Positions 27,688 to 34,544 of a stretch of DNA of 64,000 nt are shown piece by piece. The stretch's first letter is position 1. Each line of letters opens with the position of its first letter. A program made the translations under genes and the position numbers. The stretch spans positions 53,803-117,802 of the forward strand of contig DNXO01000073.1 of assembly GCA_003506895.1 (NCBI GenBank), written 5' to 3'. The notes beneath the pieces were generated by a model. It made no database searches, was not told the origin of the DNA, and was given only the letters and a program-made list of their open reading frames with translations. This stretch comes from Acetobacteraceae bacterium. GTDB taxonomy: Bacteria > Pseudomonadota > Alphaproteobacteria > Acetobacterales > Acetobacteraceae.

Positions 27688-27807
27688 TGTGGGGACCGAC
27701 TGACGCTTGGTCGGTGGAGGCCGTTATGGTGGGCACAGAACAAAAGTAGGGAGGGACAGTGCTCAGGCTGCGGTGCCCATAGGGATAAGGCGTTGGCGGT
27801 CCCCACA
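27688..27807. other. 120-base self-complementary element, candidate structured RNA or palindromic repeat
   Basis: TGTGGGGACCG at 27688-27698 pairs perfectly with CGGTCCCCACA at 27797-27807. Inside, ACGCTT pairs with AAGGCGT allowing one bulge, a small GGTC/GGCC hairpin lies on the left side, and GGGCAC pairs with GTGCCC with TAT/ATA above a bulge. The apical region of about 35 bases is unpaired and contains AGAACAAAAGTAGGGAGGGA. The structure would form on either strand. It begins five bases after the sulfur-carrier gene stop. It resembles none of the classical bacterial RNAs I tried (SRP RNA motif absent, 6S not supported). Confidence 0.45.
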
Positions 27808-27913
27808 TACTGGAGTGCCAAAAGAGCCAATGGATCACCCCTGCTTTAACGTCAGTGCGGAGAAGCCGTGGCTTTGGTCGGCTTCGCTCACGCGCGACAA
27901 CCCTTAAAAAGCG

Positions 27914-28130
27914 CTTCTCAGCGATCTCCGCGGTTCTCGGCGGTCTCTGCGTCACAAAAAAAAGTGGACTATCACCCGCCTCCGCCGCCTCCTGTCGCGC
28001 ACGGTGCAGCGGGGATTGAAGTTCGCGGGGTCGATCTACGGCGATAGTTACGGGACATTAACGGATAGAGCTGTGCGGTCGCCTTTTGTAACGCAGAGAT
28101 CGCTGAGAACCGCCGAGATCGCGGAGATGT
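27914..28130. repeat. Inverted-arm short-unit repeat element A
   Basis: The left arm (27914-27959) and right arm (about 28084-28130) match as inverted repeats at 40 of 46 bases. Each arm is four copies of an 8-base unit, CTCNGCGN on the left and CGCNGAGA on the right, spaced 9-10 bases apart; the N takes all four bases within each arm. The 124-base centre has no gene. Three of the six mismatches fall exactly on the variable N. Compare the elements at 38537-38692 and 49468-49656. Confidence 0.75.
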
Positions 28131-28262
28131 ACTTTGCGGCTGCGTCAGTCGGTATCTGCTTGGCCAGGGCTTTAGGGCTTGTGGCGAAAACTCACCGACG
28201 GACACCCGCGTCGTTGGTGGGACAAAAAGCCTACGGATTGGCCGGGCATTTTAATGGCTATG

Positions 28263-28332
28263 GGGCACAGGCCCGCCATCCACACCTTTCACGGGGCCAG
28301 CACCGCAAGTCGTGGATGGCGGCCCTGCGCCC
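28263..28332. repeat. Dispersed palindromic repeat (CCCGCCATCCAC type)
   Basis: GGGCACAGGCCCGCCATCCA on the left pairs with a right arm starting CGTGGATGGCGG; 19 of 22 bases match. The centre is about 26 bases. This is the kind of REP-like palindrome common in alphaproteobacterial intergenic DNA. The rest of the 27683-28391 gap (709 bases) holds the two elements above and no gene I can support. Confidence 0.6.
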
Positions 28333-28391
28333 GCCAGGACGATGATAGGCAGGACCTGCACAAACCGGTTTTGTTAGCCCTCTATGGGCCT

Positions 28392-29030
28392 TCAGTCACC
28401 CGTCACCGCCGGATAGGGCCGTTCCCACTTATCCAGAAACACGAAATCGGCCAGCTTCCCCCGGCCAACCGGGCCGAACTTGCCCATCGGATAGCCAATC
28501 GGCAGGATGGCATATGAATGTACGCCCTCCGGCAGCCCGAGCGCGGCGTCAGCCTCCTTTTCATACAGCATGTGCCGTGTCGTCAGGGTGGAGCCCAGCC
28601 CTAACGCCCGAATAGCCAGCAACATGTTCTGCACCGCCGGATAGATCGACGCGCCCGCGCCGCGCCCGGGGTTCGCGCCGTCCTTCAGGCACGCAACGAT
28701 CCACACCGGGGCTTCGTGGAAATGGTCGGTCAGGTATTCCACCGCGCCGTGTTGACGGTTGTATTTCTCACCCGTCACGCCCGGAGGCGGCGCGCTGCTC
28801 GCGTAGCGCGGCCCAATGACTTCGTCGAACGCCTTCTTGTACCAAACCTGCACCGCCTTCTTGATCGCGGTATCCTTGACCACCAGGAAGCGCCAGGTCT
28901 GGTTGTTGCCACCATTGGCGGCGGCGGTACCAGCCATCAGGATCTTCTTGATCAGCTCATCCGGCACGGGATCGGGCTTCAACCGGCGCATGGACCGCGT
29001 GGTACCGATGATGTCGAAAATGTCCTGCAT
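28392..29030 (-). CDS. Nitroreductase family protein
   Basis: A 212-residue FMN-dependent oxidoreductase of the NADH oxidase/nitroreductase fold. The N-terminus TTRSMRRLKPDPVPDELIKKIL is the FMN-binding Arg segment, NNQTWRFLVVKD the next phosphate/ribityl contact, and SIYPAVQNMLLAIRALGLG the central helix; ILPIGYPMGKFGPVGRG closes the FMN site. It reduces nitro groups, quinones or enones with NAD(P)H. It lies 15 bases downstream of the SDR gene on the same strand, with the CoA transferase further upstream, which suggests a three-gene catabolic operon. Substrate not deducible. Confidence 0.88.
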   Translation of the reverse strand: MQDIFDIIGTTRSMRRLKPDPVPDELIKKILMAGTAAANGGNNQTWRFLVVKDTAIKKAVQVWYKKAFDEVIGPRYASSAPPPGVTGEKYNRQHGAVEYLTDHFHEAPVWIVACLKDGANPGRGAGASIYPAVQNMLLAIRALGLGSTLTTRHMLYEKEADAALGLPEGVHSYAILPIGYPMGKFGPVGRGKLADFVFLDKWERPYPAVTGD

Positions 29031-29045
29031 GTGACGTCTCTGTCC

Positions 29046-29843
29046 TTAGCTTCGTTTCTGAGGTGCGACACCGCCGGAACCGGAACGTCCGCCGTCGATG
29101 ACAATATGCGTGCCGGTCACGTCACCGGACAGGTCGGAACACAGATACAGTACCGCCCCGGCGATTTCTTCAGGCAGCGCGTAACGGCCGGTCGGAATTC
29201 CGGCCGCATAGGCCGTATGGACGCTTTCCGGATTGTTCGGGTTCCGCTGCGATTCCAGCGAGCGCATCATCCGGGTTTCAACCGGCCCGGGGCAAACGGC
29301 GTTGACCCGCACGCCCAGGCCGGCAACGTCGGTGGAAGCAACCTTGGTCAGGCCCAGCACCCCATGCTTGGAGGCGACATAGGCCGGCATGCCGGGCGAA
29401 CCGAACAAACCCGCCACCGAGGCGGTATTCACGATCGCACCCGAACCCTGCTTCAGCATCACCGGCAGGACGTGGCGCATGCCCAGGAACACGCCCTTGA
29501 GATTGACGGCGATGACTTTGTCGAAGACATCTTCATCGTAGTCCTGGGTCGGAACGACATGGCCTTCGATCCCGGCGTTGTTGAAGAACGCGTCAATACG
29601 GCCGTAAGCGGCGAGGGTCTTTTCAACATAGTCCCGGACCGAGGCGGATTTGGTTACGTCCGCCTGAACGAAAGCCGAGGTCCCGCCGCGCTGGGCGATG
29701 ATATCGACGGTCGCCTGACCGGACTCCGCGTCCGCATCGACCACCATCACTTTCGCCCCACGCAACGCGAATCCCAGCGCCGTCGCTCTGCCGATCCCGC
29801 CGCCGCCGCCGGTGATCAAGGCAACCTTACCGGTGAAATCCAT
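29046..29843 (-). CDS. SDR family NAD(P)-dependent oxidoreductase
   Basis: A 265-residue classical short-chain dehydrogenase. TGGGGGIG at 11-18 binds the dinucleotide, and the acidic residue after VMVVDAD favours NAD. NNAG is at 88-91, catalytic Ser142, Tyr155 and Lys159 (YVASK), with PGPVETRM later. ATG at 29843 is chosen because AGGAGG lies seven bases upstream. It sits between the CoA transferase and the nitroreductase, all minus strand. A perfect 10-bp hairpin occupies the 62-base gap to the CoA transferase. Likely oxidises a hydroxyacyl-CoA or alcohol in a shared pathway, by context only. Confidence 0.9.
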   Translation of the reverse strand: MDFTGKVALITGGGGGIGRATALGFALRGAKVMVVDADAESGQATVDIIAQRGGTSAFVQADVTKSASVRDYVEKTLAAYGRIDAFFNNAGIEGHVVPTQDYDEDVFDKVIAVNLKGVFLGMRHVLPVMLKQGSGAIVNTASVAGLFGSPGMPAYVASKHGVLGLTKVASTDVAGLGVRVNAVCPGPVETRMMRSLESQRNPNNPESVHTAYAAGIPTGRYALPEEIAGAVLYLCSDLSGDVTGTHIVIDGGRSGSGGVAPQKRS

Positions 29844-29865
29844 TGTGTTTCCTCCTGTTTTCATT

Positions 29866-29890
29866 GGCCCCGGCCATGACGGCCGGGGCC
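29866..29890 (-). terminator. Perfect GC-rich hairpin between CoA-transferase and SDR genes
   Basis: GGCCCCGGCC, a five-base loop ATGAC, then GGCCGGGGCC: a perfect 10-bp stem. No T-run follows on either strand, so it is more likely an mRNA-processing or attenuating hairpin, or a REP-like palindrome, than a full terminator. It begins 15 bases after the CoA-transferase stop and lies just before the SDR ribosome binding site. Confidence 0.5.
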
Positions 29891-29905
29891 TGCCGCGCTG
29901 GTGCG

Positions 29906-31090
29906 TTAAACCACCTTGCCCTCGTGCAGGCGGGCGATCTCGTCCGCCCCGTAGCCGAGTTCCGCCAGAATCGCGTCGGTGTGCTCGCCGGGTTCGGGCG
30001 TCGCGCTGCGGATGCTCCAGGGCGTACGGCTGAGTTCGATCGGTTGTCCGATGACCTCCACGTCACCGATGACCTTGTGCGGGACCACGCGAGTCATCGC
30101 CAGATGCTTGACCTGCGGATCGGCGAAGACCTCGTTCATCTTGTAGATCGGACCGGACGGGACGCCCGCCTTGTTCAGCGCCTCGATCCAATCCGCCGAG
30201 GTCCTGGCGATGGTGAGCGCGCCGATCGCCTCGTTCAGCGCGTCGCGGTTGTCCGACCGAGCGCGGCCGGTCGCATACATCGGGTCGGAGGCGAGGTGCT
30301 CGGCGTTCAGGGCCTTGCACAGCCGGCGATAGATGTCGTCGCCCGCGGCGGCGATGTTGATGTAGCCATCCGCCGTCTGGAACACCCCGGTCGGTATACT
30401 GGTCGGATGGTTGTTGCCGGCCTGGCCAGGAACTTCCTTGCCGATCGTCCAGCGGGCGGCCTGGAAATCCAGCATGGAGATCTGGGCACCCAGCAGCGAA
30501 CTTGTGACCCACTGGCCTTCGCCCGATTGCTCGCGTTCCAGCAGGGCGATCAGGATGCCCATCGCGGCGAAGATGCCGGCGGTCAGGTCGGCAACAGGGA
30601 TACCGACGCGCATCGGGCCACGGCCGGGCTCCCCGGTTATCGACATCAGCCCGCCCATGCCCTGGGCGATCTGGTCGAAGCCGGGACGGTCGATATACGG
30701 GCCGTCCTGACCGAACCCGGAGATGCTGGCGTAAACGATCCGAGGGTTGATTTTCTTCAGGCTCTCGTAGTCAACGCCCAGGCGGTACTTCACATCGGGG
30801 CGGTAGTTCTCGACCACCACATCGGCGCTCTCGACGAGGCGCTTCATGATCGCCACGCCCTCGGGCGCTTTCAGGTTCAGCGTCAGGCTGCGTTTGTTGC
30901 GATGCAGGTTCTGGAAGTCGGGACCATGACGTTCTCCACCCAGGCCGGCGTCGCCTTCGGGCGATTCGATCTTGATGACATCGGCGCCCCAGTCGGCCAA
31001 CTGCCGCACCGTGGTGGGGCCAGCGCGAACGCGGGTCAGGTCGATGACCTTGAAACGGGCCAAGGGGCCGGCGTTGGGGCCTGTCGTCAT
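29906..31090 (-). CDS. CaiB/BaiF family (class III) CoA-transferase
   Basis: A 394-residue class III CoA transferase, moving CoA between carboxylic acids through an aspartyl-CoA thioester. The catalytic Asp139 is in RPGFDQIAQGMGGLM, and FKVIDLTRVRAGP plus NKRSLTLNLKAPEG near the N-terminus are typical. ATG at 31090 is chosen for GAGGAAA seven bases upstream; an in-frame extension to 31186 lacks family similarity. It heads the CoA-transferase, SDR, nitroreductase group and has a long upstream region (438 bases to the divergent hpnK) with strong RNA-like structure. The acids transferred are unknown. Confidence 0.92.
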   Translation of the reverse strand: MTTGPNAGPLARFKVIDLTRVRAGPTTVRQLADWGADVIKIESPEGDAGLGGERHGPDFQNLHRNKRSLTLNLKAPEGVAIMKRLVESADVVVENYRPDVKYRLGVDYESLKKINPRIVYASISGFGQDGPYIDRPGFDQIAQGMGGLMSITGEPGRGPMRVGIPVADLTAGIFAAMGILIALLEREQSGEGQWVTSSLLGAQISMLDFQAARWTIGKEVPGQAGNNHPTSIPTGVFQTADGYINIAAAGDDIYRRLCKALNAEHLASDPMYATGRARSDNRDALNEAIGALTIARTSADWIEALNKAGVPSGPIYKMNEVFADPQVKHLAMTRVVPHKVIGDVEVIGQPIELSRTPWSIRSATPEPGEHTDAILAELGYGADEIARLHEGKVV

Positions 31091-31228
31091 GCGGTATTTC
31101 CTCGTGGTCTTGGTGTCCGAGGGAAATGTCGCATGGATAGGGGGGATGGTCGAGGCTGGGCCGATCCGGGCCGCACATCGGTCCAAACCATCAACGGTTT
31201 GTTAAGGTTTCATCCATTAAACAGAAAA

Positions 31229-31252
31229 GCCGGCGGGAATAGCCCCGCCGGC
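31229..31252 (-). terminator. Rho-independent terminator (minus strand)
   Basis: A 9-10 bp GC stem around a short loop (GCCGGCGGGG on the minus strand, CTATT, CCCGCCGGC) followed by TTTTCTGTTT. No minus-strand gene lies upstream within range except the structured block to its right, so it ends either a small RNA or a leader transcript of the CoA-transferase gene. Confidence 0.6.
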
Positions 31253-31271
31253 TAACCAGAGGAAGGGAAAG

Positions 31272-31352
31272 ATGCACCATCATCTTACTTTCCTACCGCT
31301 GATCATTGTGATCTTGAACGTAAAAGTCAAGATCATCTGGAAGAAGCGGTAG
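31272..31352 (+). CDS. Possible 26-residue leader peptide or small membrane peptide
   Basis: ATG at 31272 follows AGAGGAAGGG at 31258-31267, a strong ribosome binding site. The peptide starts MHHHLTFLPLIIVILNVKVK and ends with a short basic tail (IIWKKR): a single hydrophobic segment with positive C-terminus. Its codons are entirely inside the nested hairpin at 31292-31353, and a 10-bp hairpin with a TTCG loop starts seven bases after its stop. hpnK begins 176 bases later. It could be a leader peptide controlling hpnK, a small membrane protein, or a coincidence of the antisense small RNA. Confidence 0.25.
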   Translation: MHHHLTFLPLIIVILNVKVKIIWKKR

Positions 31353-31383
31353 GGTCAAAGGCCGGTCCGTTCGCGGATCGGCC
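31292..31383 (+). promoter_or_regulatory. Nested hairpin plus TTCG-loop hairpin upstream of hpnK
   Basis: Outer stem 31292-31300 with 31345-31353 (9 bp, perfect), inner stem 31309-31317 with 31327-31335 (9 bp, perfect, 9-base loop), then 31360-31369 with 31374-31383 (10 bp, one G-U) around TTCG, an extra-stable tetraloop. The order hairpin, short spacer, hairpin resembles a transcribed leader. Transcription direction is undecided, see the minus-strand candidate RNA. Confidence 0.5.
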
Positions 31384-31528
31384 ACCCCTGGGCAAAGGTA
31401 ACGTGGCGTCCGCCGGTTAGCGACCCTACGCGTAGGCTTGCTTCGCGCCCTGCCATACGATCTATCTATCCGACTAGAAACGAGGGCAGATGCGGTGTCC
31501 GTGACGGGACACTCGCTGGTGGGATCCA

Positions 31529-32317
31529 TTGAAGACGATTACTTTTTCCGCGGACGATTTCGGTCTGACCGAGGCTGTGAACGAGGGCATCGAACGAGCC
31601 CATCGCGAGGGTGTCCTTCAGGCCGCGAGCCTGATGGTGGGCGCGCCGGCAGCGGCGGATGCCGTCCGGATCGCGCGGGCGAACCCAGCTCTACGCGTGG
31701 GATTGCACCTTGTCGTGATCGAGGGACCGGCAGTGTCCGGGCCTTCCGACATTCCGGACCTGGTCGATCCCGCCGGGCGGTTTCCGTCCGACCAATTGAA
31801 ACTTGGGATCAACTACTTCTTCCGTCCACGCGTGCGCGCCCAGTTGCGTGCGGAGATACGGGCACAGTTCGCCGCCTTTGCCGCCACGGGCCTGCCGCTG
31901 GATCATGCGAACGCTCACAAACACATGCATCTGCATCCCACCGTCGGGGCAATGATGCTGGACGTGGGGCGGGATTTCGGTCTGCGTCGTATCCGGGTTC
32001 CGGCCGAACCGCCCGCGGTGATGGAACGGTGCGGGACCCGCACCGGACTTGGTGACAGGCTATTGTATGGCTGGAGCCAATTGCTGCGTCGTCAGGCGAA
32101 AGCCGCGGGCGTGTCGACGAACGATCATTGTTTCGGTCTTGCCTGGAGCGGGCACATGACAACCGACCGTGTCCGGCTTCTGCTTTCCAACTTGCCGGAT
32201 GGAGACAGTGAAATCTATTTCCATCCAGCAGCCAGAAGGGATGCCGTGCTGGCCCGCCTGATGCCGGACTACCAGCACGAGGCGGAACTGACGGCCTTGC
32301 TTGAAACCTCGGTCTAG
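31529..32317 (+). CDS. hpnK: Hopanoid biosynthesis-associated deacetylase-like protein HpnK (ChbG/YdjC fold)
   Basis: A 262-residue YdjC/ChbG-family protein. TFSADDFGLTEAVNEGIERA opens the chain with the metal-binding Asp pair (9-10), VGLHLVVIEG and HANAHKHMHLHP carry further ligands, and the NYFFRPRVRAQLRAEIRAQF stretch matches the HpnK subgroup found in hopanoid clusters. The family removes acetyl groups from amino-sugars; HpnK's exact hopanoid role is unproven. The start is TTG at 31529 with only a weak GGTGGG upstream, which may mean low or controlled translation. It converges with the sulfotransferase two bases beyond its stop. hpnM lies 1.5 kb away. Confidence 0.88.
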   Translation: MKTITFSADDFGLTEAVNEGIERAHREGVLQAASLMVGAPAAADAVRIARANPALRVGLHLVVIEGPAVSGPSDIPDLVDPAGRFPSDQLKLGINYFFRPRVRAQLRAEIRAQFAAFAATGLPLDHANAHKHMHLHPTVGAMMLDVGRDFGLRRIRVPAEPPAVMERCGTRTGLGDRLLYGWSQLLRRQAKAAGVSTNDHCFGLAWSGHMTTDRVRLLLSNLPDGDSEIYFHPAARRDAVLARLMPDYQHEAELTALLETSV

Positions 32318-32319
32318 GA

Positions 32320-33606
32320 CTACGGCGATGACGCACCGGGGGTTGATACCAGATCCCGGCTTCGGTTCGGCGCTGTGCTTGGCGCGTCCTCGGGCGTAAC
32401 GCCGAATCGCACCATATAGGGACGAAACTTGGCGCGCTCGTCCGCCTCATCGAGTCCGTGATCCTCGAACCGATAGGAATGGGCGCCGTAGCCCCCCTTG
32501 GGCTTGGCGGCGACGTAGCCTTCTATTGTCTGTACGGCCTGCGCCGGTAACGACATGCCGAAGTGTCTGTAGACGCCCTCCACGGTGCTGACAGGGTCGC
32601 TGATAAGGTCGAGGTGATGAACGTGGCATACGGATTCCGGCAGACCGGCATCGTCGCCAACCGCCATCATCCGTTTGGTGCCGTCCAGCCAGCGGCGGCT
32701 TTCATGCGGGCCCAGGGTTTTCGGATCCAGTTTGCGTGTAAACGGCCGGCGCAGAACCTCGGTCAATTGAGCTTGCGAAAGCAAGACCTTGACCGGGTCG
32801 CGATGGACAAAGATCAGGCGGGCATCCGGATAGACGGTCTTGATGGCCTCTAGTGCGAAGATATGTTCGGGGCATTTCAGCACCCAGCGCCGTTCCAGCC
32901 CGTCCTGATGCTGAAGGTATTGCAGGAAGCGCTTATGAAACCGGTAGGCCGGCAGATGCCGCACGACATCGGCATCCATCCAGGCCCGGTATGATGGGAT
33001 GTTGTAGTTGGTATCGAACCGAAGGCTGCGGAACACATGGGCGGTAATCTCGCTGCATTCCTGCGGCGATCTGGCATCCAACGGATGGAGCGCGTGAAAT
33101 CCCGGCGCCAAATGCTCGAAGGCTTTTAGCTGCCGATCCACCCGGGCGATCCGTTGAGCACGGCTTCCCGCGCGGGGGGACGGAAAGATCGTCTCCCAGA
33201 CCGTGGGGGCCCGATTCACCTGATCGGTCAGCATCAGCCGATGCAGGAACGTGGTTCCGCTGCGCGGCAGACCCGTGATGAAAATCGGCTGGCTGACAGG
33301 GCCATCGGCGATTTTGGGCTGCGATGCGGTCGCCGCCTGGATGGTCAGCAGGTTCGAAAGGAAGCGGACAACGTCCCAGCGGGTCGCGCTACGTCCAACC
33401 AGGCTCAGAGCGGACTCGGACGAGCATGATTCAAGCAGCCGTGTCAGCGGACCGATGATAGAGGTGTCGCCGAAATCGTGTAGGCCCGTCTGACGCCGAG
33501 CGATTCGGATCAGATCATCGGGCTCAATCGGACGATCGAGCCCGCCAAACCACCCGGCGGCCACATCCGAGAGGTGCAGAGCGCGCGTTAATATGCTCAA
33601 AGTCAA
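32320..33606 (-). CDS. Sulfotransferase family protein
   Basis: A 428-residue cytosolic PAPS-dependent sulfotransferase. The 5'-phosphosulfate loop is TGLPRSGTTFLHRLM at 111-125 and the 3'-phosphate site is RLIFVHRDPVKVLLS around 263-277, both well conserved. Bacterial members of this branch act on lipids, glycans or small alcohols; the acceptor here is unknown. It sits between hpnK (convergent, two-base gap) and hpnM (divergent), so a sulfated hopanoid or other membrane lipid is a tempting but unproven idea. No PAPS-synthesis genes are nearby. The C-terminal 25 residues are low complexity. Confidence 0.9.
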   Translation of the reverse strand: MTLSILTRALHLSDVAAGWFGGLDRPIEPDDLIRIARRQTGLHDFGDTSIIGPLTRLLESCSSESALSLVGRSATRWDVVRFLSNLLTIQAATASQPKIADGPVSQPIFITGLPRSGTTFLHRLMLTDQVNRAPTVWETIFPSPRAGSRAQRIARVDRQLKAFEHLAPGFHALHPLDARSPQECSEITAHVFRSLRFDTNYNIPSYRAWMDADVVRHLPAYRFHKRFLQYLQHQDGLERRWVLKCPEHIFALEAIKTVYPDARLIFVHRDPVKVLLSQAQLTEVLRRPFTRKLDPKTLGPHESRRWLDGTKRMMAVGDDAGLPESVCHVHHLDLISDPVSTVEGVYRHFGMSLPAQAVQTIEGYVAAKPKGGYGAHSYRFEDHGLDEADERAKFRPYMVRFGVTPEDAPSTAPNRSRDLVSTPGASSP

Positions 33607-33810
33607 ATCTCCACTTAACTGCGGCCTGATCTTTCACCAACATAATGAAGTTAGGACCGTCCGGTCACCAGCGGGGACACAAAATAGTGATCCAATGCGA
33701 TCCCGTAAGTAACGTTGCAACAGAAGCGCGTCTTTGTATCTGGATGATGTCAGCAGCACGCCCAACATGGGAGTGATGTCCATAATGTCAGTTCGAGGGG
33801 ATCATTTGGA

Positions 33811-34443
33811 ATGCAGGTGATTCAGTTAGGCCGTCGCGGGTTGCTCGCGGCGGCCTGTGCGATTTTTCTCGGTTCGGCCATGCCGGGCCGGACGGAAGAT
33901 GCGCCAGCGGCGATCAAGCCTGTCCAAGATTTGATCGCCGGCCTGGTCGAGGTGATGAAAGCAGGTGCGGCCACGTCGTTCGAAAAGCGCGTCAACCTCT
34001 TGGGACCGGTCATCGATCGCACGTTTGATTTGCAGGCGATTTTGGAAGAGTCGGTCGGTCCGACCTGGGCGACACTGCCGGCGAATCAGAAGCAGATGCT
34101 GGCGGACGCCTTCCGGCGATACACGGTAGCGTCCTATGTTAACAGCTTCGACGAGTTCAGTGGGCAGCGGTTTGAGGTCAGCCCGAACACGCGGGCGGTC
34201 GGCGGCCAGCAGGTTGTCCAAACGAAGGTTATCCCAAGGACGGGCGATAGTCATGAACTGGACTACGTTATGCGTCAGACCGGGGGCGGATGGCGTGTGG
34301 TCGATGTGCTGGCCGATGGCGCGATTAGTCGGGTAGCGGTGCAGCGATCAGACTTCCGCCGGTTGATGGCGCGCGGCGGCGCCCCGGCGTTGGCGGAGAG
34401 TCTGCGGATCAAGTCGGCGGCTCTTTCAGATGGGGTGAGTTAA
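33811..34443 (+). CDS. hpnM: HpnM/MlaC-like lipid-transport periplasmic protein
   Basis: A 210-residue exported protein of the Tol_Tol_Ttg2/MlaC family, closest in pattern to HpnM (hopanoid-associated). The signal region GRRGLLAAACAIFLGSAMPG has twin arginines and a hydrophobic stretch; cleavage is around residue 28. The mature part has FEKRVNLLGPVIDRTFDLQAI, TLPANQKQMLADAFRRYTVA and YVNSFDEFSGQRFEV, all family hallmarks. MlaC-type proteins carry phospholipid between membranes; HpnM is thought to move hopanoids. It is the second hopanoid-linked gene near hpnK, but the cyclase shc is outside the window. Confidence 0.88.
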   Translation: MQVIQLGRRGLLAAACAIFLGSAMPGRTEDAPAAIKPVQDLIAGLVEVMKAGAATSFEKRVNLLGPVIDRTFDLQAILEESVGPTWATLPANQKQMLADAFRRYTVASYVNSFDEFSGQRFEVSPNTRAVGGQQVVQTKVIPRTGDSHELDYVMRQTGGGWRVVDVLADGAISRVAVQRSDFRRLMARGGAPALAESLRIKSAALSDGVS

Positions 34444-34544
34444 CGCCAGGGGTCGTCACCACAGCCCGCCAGGGACCGTGTTCACCGCTATCGAATCCGG
34501 GCCGGACAACCCGGACCCTGCCGGGCCACATCCATTGAAAGATC

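Larger units (their letters stand above)
31229..31390 (-). ncRNA. Candidate small RNA ending in an intrinsic terminator
   Basis: Read on the minus strand, three hairpins follow one another. 31383-31360 is a 10-bp stem with one G-U pair and a four-base loop. 31353-31292 is a nested structure: 9-bp outer stem (CCTACCGCT/AGCGGTAGG) and 9-bp inner stem (TGATCTTGA/TCAAGATCA). 31252-31229 is GCCGGCGGG/CCCGCCGGC followed by TTTTCTGTTT, a Rho-independent terminator in form. A CCCTTCCTCT single-stranded run before the terminator resembles anti-Shine-Dalgarno loops of regulatory RNAs. The start is not known. It may instead be the attenuated leader of the CoA-transferase mRNA. Confidence 0.35.

Noticed and set aside
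27688..27807. SRP (4.5S) RNA or 6S RNA
   Set aside because: The conserved SRP apical motif is absent, and the expected 6S neighbours such as zapA are missing; only the general shape is similar.
27914..28130. CRISPR array
   Set aside because: Units are 8-9 bases without spacers of constant length and arms are inverted, unlike direct 28-37 base CRISPR repeats; no cas gene nearby.
29843..31255. 470-codon plus-strand frame opposite the CoA-transferase
   Set aside because: Antisense to a gene with a clear active-site motif and ribosome binding site.
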